Notes under the pieces: model-generated | Told to the model about the DNA's origin: nothing | The model's database searches: none | The model's input: the letters and a program-made list of their open reading frames with translations, nothing else | Position numbers and translations under genes: made by a program | Assembly: GCA_012521185.1 (NCBI GenBank) | Contig: JAAYMV010000096.1 | Location: 1-36,060 of the forward strand | Direction: 5' to 3' | Source: Bacillota bacterium | GTDB lineage: Bacteria; Bacillota; Limnochordia; Darwinibacteriales; DTU012 | Length of the DNA: 36,060 bases | In this document: piece by piece, positions 31,462 through 36,060 of the stretch | How the letters are laid out: each line of letters begins with the position of its first letter | Position numbering within the stretch: the stretch's first letter is position 1

Positions 31462-33627
31462 TTACTCCTTGTCATTCCGATCAAGTAGTAAAAAATATAA
31501 ATTTTGTAGTTCTGGATCTAACTCCATTTGACTAAGGGATGCAAGGCAATAAAAACAACGTGTCTTATCACCAAGTAAGGCCCATAAACCTGCATTTAAA
31601 AGTAATAAATCATCCTGGCAATCAGTTTGATCTTGAATCATTTGAGTAAAGTACCAATCAGCTATTTGATAGGCTTTCTCCTGTTGCCCTACTTGATAAT
31701 AGGCTGCTGCTATCATATGCATCATTAAGTATTGTTCCGCTTGGAAACTAAGTTTATTCTCACTTAGCTCTACAATTTTAGCATATTGATTGCGTTTGAA
31801 TAAACTTAACAGATAGTTTAAACTCAATGTCTCCGGCTCACCTTTTAAAAACTCTTGATCAAAAAGCTGTTCAGTAATTTGAATAGTTTGAGACCGACCA
31901 TCGATTATTAATGAAACTTGATCTCCGTAATTAAAATATCCCTTCGACACCAAACAAAACAAGGTAGCCACTTTCCAAGAATATGGATAATCTTTGGAAG
32001 TTAGAATCTGCTTAGCAAAATCAATTCCCCACTTATCTAAAGTAGTTAATATTAATATAGCCTGAATTTGTTGCTGATTCTCCGCTGGAACATCCTTAAA
32101 TAACTTAGCAATCAGCAGTAATTTTACTACCCCTAACTCTTCAAATGTTTCTCCTAATGCATGTTCTGATAGTTGATAGGTAGTCATCAAATGAAATGGA
32201 GTTAAGTATTCTAATTCAAATGCTGGAACAGAAATCCTTTGCAGAATTTTAGCCCCTTCAATATAATCCTTTAAGAGACTCCACTGCTCATTCTGTTCAA
32301 TTTTCTCCCAATACTTAATTGCTGCTTGATACTGTCCTAAATTAAAATGAGCAACGCCCACTTGGAAGATATCTTCATCATGTGCTAGATATTGCTTCCA
32401 ACGATTAAAAAGTGATATCACTAAGCGATGTTCTCCAGCCATTCCAGCCACATCTTTAATAACCAAAGTTAATTGCTGCCAATTAGGTGTTAGGTCATGA
32501 CCTAAAAAAGAGCTTTTAATGCCTTCTTCAAATTGGTCAACAGCTTGCTTTATAAATCTTCTAGTATTTATTTGATCGCCTAAATGGTAAGCTGCCTCAG
32601 CAGCAATAATATTACCGAAGGGATTAATAAAATCGTTAGCGATCACTGGCTGAAGCACATCGATCGCTTCTTGATATTTTTCCAGAACAAGTTTGCAATA
32701 AGCTAAATCATTACGAATATACATATCCTCCTGGTACTCTAGTGCTAATGAAAACAATTGCTCAGCCTGCACTATCTCGTTTTGAACTAGCAAGGCTCTG
32801 CCTTCAGAAGCTAAGAACAGGGCTTTTTCTCCAGACCGCGGCGGCTTCAATTTTGAATTAAGTTGATGTTCATAAATTTGTTTCATCCAATCTAGAATAC
32901 CTGATTCTTCTGTCCATAAATATGCCATTGAATGCACATACTCAACACACTCTACTTCATCACAAATCAAACGAAATTCATTGTCTTCTAAAGCTGCAAG
33001 ATGTGGAGGATTTAACAATAACTGACAAATCAAACTATTGCTAGCTAATGCTCGCTTTAACTTTTCTTCTGTTTCTTTGGTCTTTCCATTAACTAAATAA
33101 GATAACAGAACATCATTATAAAGCCAACTTGGACTGGTATCATTAGTATATTGTTTTAGTAATTCCCTGGCTTCTTGATAATGCTTTCGGCTGACCAAGA
33201 TCTTAAATACATTATGACGAACACCGTGCTCATCAGTATTATTTAACCGCAAAAGCTCACGATAATACGTTAATGCTTCTTCTTCTCGATTCTGATAATA
33301 TAGCTCATCAGCTAATCCTTGTAATCCGTCTAAAAACGAGCGTGCCTTGGGGAATTGCCAAAAGTTGCCTTGATGTTTTTGGAAAAACTCATCTCCTAAA
33401 ACGCGTTTACCTACCCTTACAGCCATACGATACCATTCTTCCCGTTCAAAAGAACTAGAAGCCTCATCACCCAAAAAAACATAGGCATCAATATAATCTT
33501 GATTGGTATTAATAGCCTTTCTTGCTAAAATATTTCGAGCTTGTCCTTCGCTATTTAAAGCCATGATTAATAAAGCATTAGCTCGTTTCCAAGAACGCTC
33601 ATCTTTATGAAAAGAATTCTTATTCAT
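31462..33627 (-). CDS. Large TPR protein with ST7-like N-terminus
   Basis: 721 aa, without signal peptide or membrane segment. Residues about 60-165 resemble the bacterial ST7-like TPR family: EWYRMAVRVGKRVLGDEFF, GNFWQFPKARSF, GLADELYYQNREEEALTYYRELLRLN, DEHGVRHNVFKIL. Further TPR-like helical pairs are spread to the C-terminus (EQLFSLALEYQ, FQVGVAHFNLGQYQAAIKYWEKI, AAYYQVGQQEKAYQIADWYF). TPR arrays bind proteins; no partner or enzyme domain is apparent. The ATG follows AAAGGTGA. It is a single gene between the tRNA and GH35, with no obvious operon. Function unknown. Confidence 0.8.
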   Translation of the reverse strand: MNKNSFHKDERSWKRANALLIMALNSEGQARNILARKAINTNQDYIDAYVFLGDEASSSFEREEWYRMAVRVGKRVLGDEFFQKHQGNFWQFPKARSFLDGLQGLADELYYQNREEEALTYYRELLRLNNTDEHGVRHNVFKILVSRKHYQEARELLKQYTNDTSPSWLYNDVLLSYLVNGKTKETEEKLKRALASNSLICQLLLNPPHLAALEDNEFRLICDEVECVEYVHSMAYLWTEESGILDWMKQIYEHQLNSKLKPPRSGEKALFLASEGRALLVQNEIVQAEQLFSLALEYQEDMYIRNDLAYCKLVLEKYQEAIDVLQPVIANDFINPFGNIIAAEAAYHLGDQINTRRFIKQAVDQFEEGIKSSFLGHDLTPNWQQLTLVIKDVAGMAGEHRLVISLFNRWKQYLAHDEDIFQVGVAHFNLGQYQAAIKYWEKIEQNEQWSLLKDYIEGAKILQRISVPAFELEYLTPFHLMTTYQLSEHALGETFEELGVVKLLLIAKLFKDVPAENQQQIQAILILTTLDKWGIDFAKQILTSKDYPYSWKVATLFCLVSKGYFNYGDQVSLIIDGRSQTIQITEQLFDQEFLKGEPETLSLNYLLSLFKRNQYAKIVELSENKLSFQAEQYLMMHMIAAAYYQVGQQEKAYQIADWYFTQMIQDQTDCQDDLLLLNAGLWALLGDKTRCFYCLASLSQMELDPELQNLYFLLLDRNDKE

Positions 33628-33760
33628 AAAATCACCTTTTTAATATATACGCTACCATATAAGAATACCTTGCTCTATCCTAAAGTCATAAACAAGGATT
33701 TAACATATTACAGCCGAATAGCATAAATAAGTTGAATACATAAAGTTTGGAGGTTAGCTC

Positions 33761-35497
33761 ATGAAAATTCTGACTGTTAAAGACGACAAATTTTTTCTTA
33801 ATGATCAACCTTTTACGTTACTATCCGGAGCAATACATTATTTTCGTGTTGTACCCGAATATTGGCGTGATCGACTATTAAAACTTAAAGCCTGTGGTTT
33901 AAATACTGTAGAAACCTATGTGGCTTGGAACATTCATGAACCACAACCAGGACAATTTAACTTCTCGGGTATGGCTGATATCGTAGCCTTTATTGAGTTA
34001 GCAGCCGAAATTGGGCTATATGTAATCATTCGCCCCGGTCCCTATATTTGTGCTGAATGGGATCTAGGAGGATTACCAGCATGGCTATTAAAAGACCCCA
34101 ATATGAAACTACGTTCTAGTTATCAACCATATTTAACAGCTGTTGACCGATTTTATGATCAACTAATCCCTAAGCTTGCAGCTTTGCAATCCACCAATGG
34201 TGGCCCGATTCTTGCTATGCAAGTAGAAAATGAATATGGTAGCTATGGTAATGATACCAAATATTTAAGCTATTTAAAAGATGGATTAATTAATCGCGGC
34301 ATAAATGTACCATTATTTACTTCTGATGGGCCAACAGACTGGATGCTGCAAGGAGGAACATTAACAGATGTATTAAAAACCGCAAATTTTGGATCTCGTG
34401 CCAAAGAAAATTTTGCTAAATTACTTGAATATCAGCCTAACCTGCCATTGGTATGTATGGAATTTTGGATAGGCTGGTTTGATCACTGGGGCGGTCCACA
34501 TCATACTCGGGATGCAACAGATATGGCTAACACCCTCCGAGATATTTTAGCAAGTGGCGGTCATTTTAACTTTTATATGTTTCATGGCGGAACAAATTTC
34601 GGATTTTATAACGGAGCTAATTGTCACGATAAATACCAACCAACAATTACTAGCTATGATTACGATGCCTTATTAACTGAAGCAGGTGATTTTACTGAAA
34701 AGTATTACGCCGCTCGTCAAGTGTTAGAAGAGTCTGGTCATCCAGCCACTGTAAAACTGCCTGAACCAATCAAGAAAATCAACTATGGCCAGGTAGAATT
34801 AACTAGTTACAGTCCTTTATTTTCTGCATTACCCATTATTTCCCAGTCAAAATACAGTTTACACCCACAGTCAATGGAAATGTTTGACCAGTATTATGGA
34901 TTTATTCATTATCGAACGGAAATTTCTGGACCACGCGAGAAAAACAGACTAAAAATCCATGATGTTCGCGATCGAGCCTATGTTTTCGTTAATCAAGAGT
35001 TTCAAGGGATTATTATGCGCAGTGAAAACGAGCAACTAGAAATAGATATCCCAGCGGCTGGCGCTGTCTTAGATATCTTAGTAGAAAATATGGGGCGAGT
35101 TAACTATGGGAATCATTTACATGACCGTAAAGGCATTACCCATGGAGTAAGTCTAAACGGCCAGTTTTTACATAATTGGGATATTTTTAGTTTGCCGTTA
35201 GACAACGTGGAAAAACTACCGTTTAATCAAACTAAACCGGCCATTCCAGGCTTTTTTAAAGGTACCTTTACTATTGAGAAAATTGGTGATACATTCTTAT
35301 CTTTACCAGGCTGGGGTAAAGGTGTCTGCTTTATCAATGGTTTTAATCTTGGGCGATACTGGGAAATCGGACCACAAAAAACCCTATATATTCCAGGTCC
35401 ACTTCTAAAACAAGGAGAAAATGAAGTAATTATCTTTGAATTAGAGAAGTTTACAACACCATTTGTTTATTTACAAGACAAACCAAATTTAGGTTAA
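33761..35497 (+). CDS. GH35 beta-galactosidase
   Basis: 578 aa, the usual size for bacterial GH35. The catalytic barrel has SGAIHYFRV (22-30), WNIHEP (56-61), RPGPYICAEWDLGGLPAWLL (91-110), the acid/base in QVENEYGSYG (Glu158) and the nucleophile in CMEFWIGWFDHWGG (Glu234), then FYMFHGGTNFGFYNG. Two beta-sandwich (jelly-roll) domains follow from about 370. No signal peptide, so it should release terminal beta-galactose from imported oligosaccharides in the cytosol. Galactose could then pass to galE, 4.5 kb upstream. The ATG follows GGAGG. A weak promoter TTTAAC-17-CATAAA may lie just upstream. It converges on the solute-binding protein gene and shares a terminator. Confidence 0.94.
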   Translation: MKILTVKDDKFFLNDQPFTLLSGAIHYFRVVPEYWRDRLLKLKACGLNTVETYVAWNIHEPQPGQFNFSGMADIVAFIELAAEIGLYVIIRPGPYICAEWDLGGLPAWLLKDPNMKLRSSYQPYLTAVDRFYDQLIPKLAALQSTNGGPILAMQVENEYGSYGNDTKYLSYLKDGLINRGINVPLFTSDGPTDWMLQGGTLTDVLKTANFGSRAKENFAKLLEYQPNLPLVCMEFWIGWFDHWGGPHHTRDATDMANTLRDILASGGHFNFYMFHGGTNFGFYNGANCHDKYQPTITSYDYDALLTEAGDFTEKYYAARQVLEESGHPATVKLPEPIKKINYGQVELTSYSPLFSALPIISQSKYSLHPQSMEMFDQYYGFIHYRTEISGPREKNRLKIHDVRDRAYVFVNQEFQGIIMRSENEQLEIDIPAAGAVLDILVENMGRVNYGNHLHDRKGITHGVSLNGQFLHNWDIFSLPLDNVEKLPFNQTKPAIPGFFKGTFTIEKIGDTFLSLPGWGKGVCFINGFNLGRYWEIGPQKTLYIPGPLLKQGENEVIIFELEKFTTPFVYLQDKPNLG

Positions 35498-35510
35498 ACT
35501 ATTCATAACA

Positions 35511-35545
35511 AAAAGCGAGAGGAATCATCCTCTCGCTTAATTTTT
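35511..35545. terminator. Bidirectional terminator between convergent genes
   Basis: Perfect 11-bp stem AAGCGAGAGGA/TCCTCTCGCTT (35513-35523 and 35528-35538), loop ATCA. TTTTT follows on the plus strand and TTTTTG on the minus strand. Confidence 0.9.
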
Positions 35546-35548
35546 AAA

Positions 35549-36060
35549 TTATTGATTGAACAAGTCATCCAATTTAGCTTGAATAATTGGTTTAATTTCA
35601 GCCATGGCAGCGGCTGCACCTTTTTGACCAGCAGCAATATCCCTAAAAGTTTGTTTTACAAAATCATCTTTTTCAAAGAAGTTTTCAAACAGGCGGGAGG
35701 TTTGCCCTTGCCATTCCTGATTAGCTCTTAATAATACATCAGCTGACTCTTGATTTTTAACATGAGTAGAGATAAAGTCGCTAACTAACACATCATCTTC
35801 TTGCCATAAGAATGCTCTTAAGGCCGCTAAAGCTTCTGGATCTTTAGCATTTACTGGAATTAGAGTAGTACTAATCGCTTGGACTGTCCATTGATGTTCA
35901 TCAACATTTGGTCCTTTTGGTAATGGAACAATACCCCAATACTTACCATCATATTTTAAAGCTTCTTCTACTGCTTTGAGACTTGAAGGTAAGTTATCAT
36001 AATATTCAGCAGGTAAAATATCACCCATTGGTAATACTGCTCCAGCTGCTACAAGCTCCC
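35549..36060 (-). CDS. Extracellular solute-binding protein (family 1), C-terminal part, cut by window edge
   Basis: The final 170 residues are present and the frame runs open past base 36058, so the gene starts outside the window. An internal ATG at 36026-36028 is not the start, because sequence before it (AAGAVLPMGDILPAEYY) continues the protein. KYWGIVPLPKGPN, a WTVQAISTTLIPVNAKDPEALAALRAFL-type stretch and the C-terminal FFEKDDFVKQTF fit the C-lobe of sugar ABC solute-binding proteins (SBP_bac_1). It would bind a sugar at the cell surface for an ABC importer whose other parts lie outside. It converges with GH35, so the oligosaccharide taken up may be GH35's substrate; this is inference. 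Confidence 0.8.
   Translation of the reverse strand, partial: ELVAAGAVLPMGDILPAEYYDNLPSSLKAVEEALKYDGKYWGIVPLPKGPNVDEHQWTVQAISTTLIPVNAKDPEALAALRAFLWQEDDVLVSDFISTHVKNQESADVLLRANQEWQGQTSRLFENFFEKDDFVKQTFRDIAAGQKGAAAAMAEIKPIIQAKLDDLFNQ

Noticed and set aside
1-36060. CRISPR arrays, insertion sequences, prophage or integrative element
   Set aside because: No regularly spaced repeats, transposase, integrase or terminal repeats were found; the tRNA-Arg 3' end is not repeated nearby.

Overview
This 36 kb window is AT-rich bacterial chromosome. It looks like an anaerobic, saccharolytic and probably spore-forming member of the Bacillota. Pointers are strong AGGAGG-type ribosome binding sites with frequent GTG/TTG starts, a YheC/YheD ATP-grasp spore-coat-type protein, a DUF1540 Cys-rich protein, a consensus CcpA cre site, a ydaO/yuaA (c-di-AMP) riboswitch, a YclM-type aspartokinase and a CshA-type helicase. 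The exact taxon cannot be fixed from sequence alone. No phage, insertion sequence or CRISPR array was seen.

Layout, left to right. (1) 1-1258, minus: two secreted lipoproteins, the first cut by the window edge, with beta-helix-type and carbohydrate-binding-type features. (2) 1414-4420, minus: an lrp-aminotransferase-aspartokinase operon with a consensus-like promoter and a perfect 14-bp palindrome over the expected transcription start. (3) 4514-5479, minus: an AEC-family transporter. (4) 5672-7300, plus: a cre site and an orphan histidine kinase with a degenerate receiver domain. (5) 7297-11044, minus: a four-gene run, yheC-like, ABC ATPase, a pirin pseudogene with three lesions, and adenosine deaminase. 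(6) 11104-18360, plus: a complete-looking uronate island, ROK regulator-uxaB-uxaA-uxaE-uxaC, with a clear promoter, an operator-like inverted repeat and a strong terminator. (7) 18380-19926, minus: a small orphan gene and a Gfo/Idh/MocA oxidoreductase. (8) 20090-23052, plus: cshA-like helicase and an L-fucose/arabinose isomerase-family protein. (9) 23075-29341, mostly minus: MATE-like transporter, a 590-nt gene-poor stretch with several RNA hairpins, heparinase II/III-family protein, a 6-phosphofructokinase with a PPi-type motif, DUF1540 (plus) and galE. (10) 29420-31396, plus: promoter, c-di-AMP riboswitch and terminator, CPA2 cation/proton antiporter, PII-like protein, tRNA-Arg. (11) 31462-36060: ST7-like TPR protein (minus), GH35 beta-galactosidase (plus), and the end of a sugar-type ABC solute-binding protein (minus).

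The catabolic genes fit a plant polysaccharide (pectin or glucuronan) lifestyle. GH35 and a cytosolic heparinase-like lyase would act on oligosaccharides. UxaC, UxaE, UxaB and UxaA would take both galacturonate and glucuronate to 2-keto-3-deoxygluconate; the kinase and aldolase for KDG are not in the window. A possibly PPi-dependent phosphofructokinase would serve glycolysis. The most interesting control elements are the c-di-AMP-gated antiporter/PII-like cassette, the palindrome over its -10 box, the Lrp palindrome, and a possibly bistable RNA near 24.6-24.76 kb.
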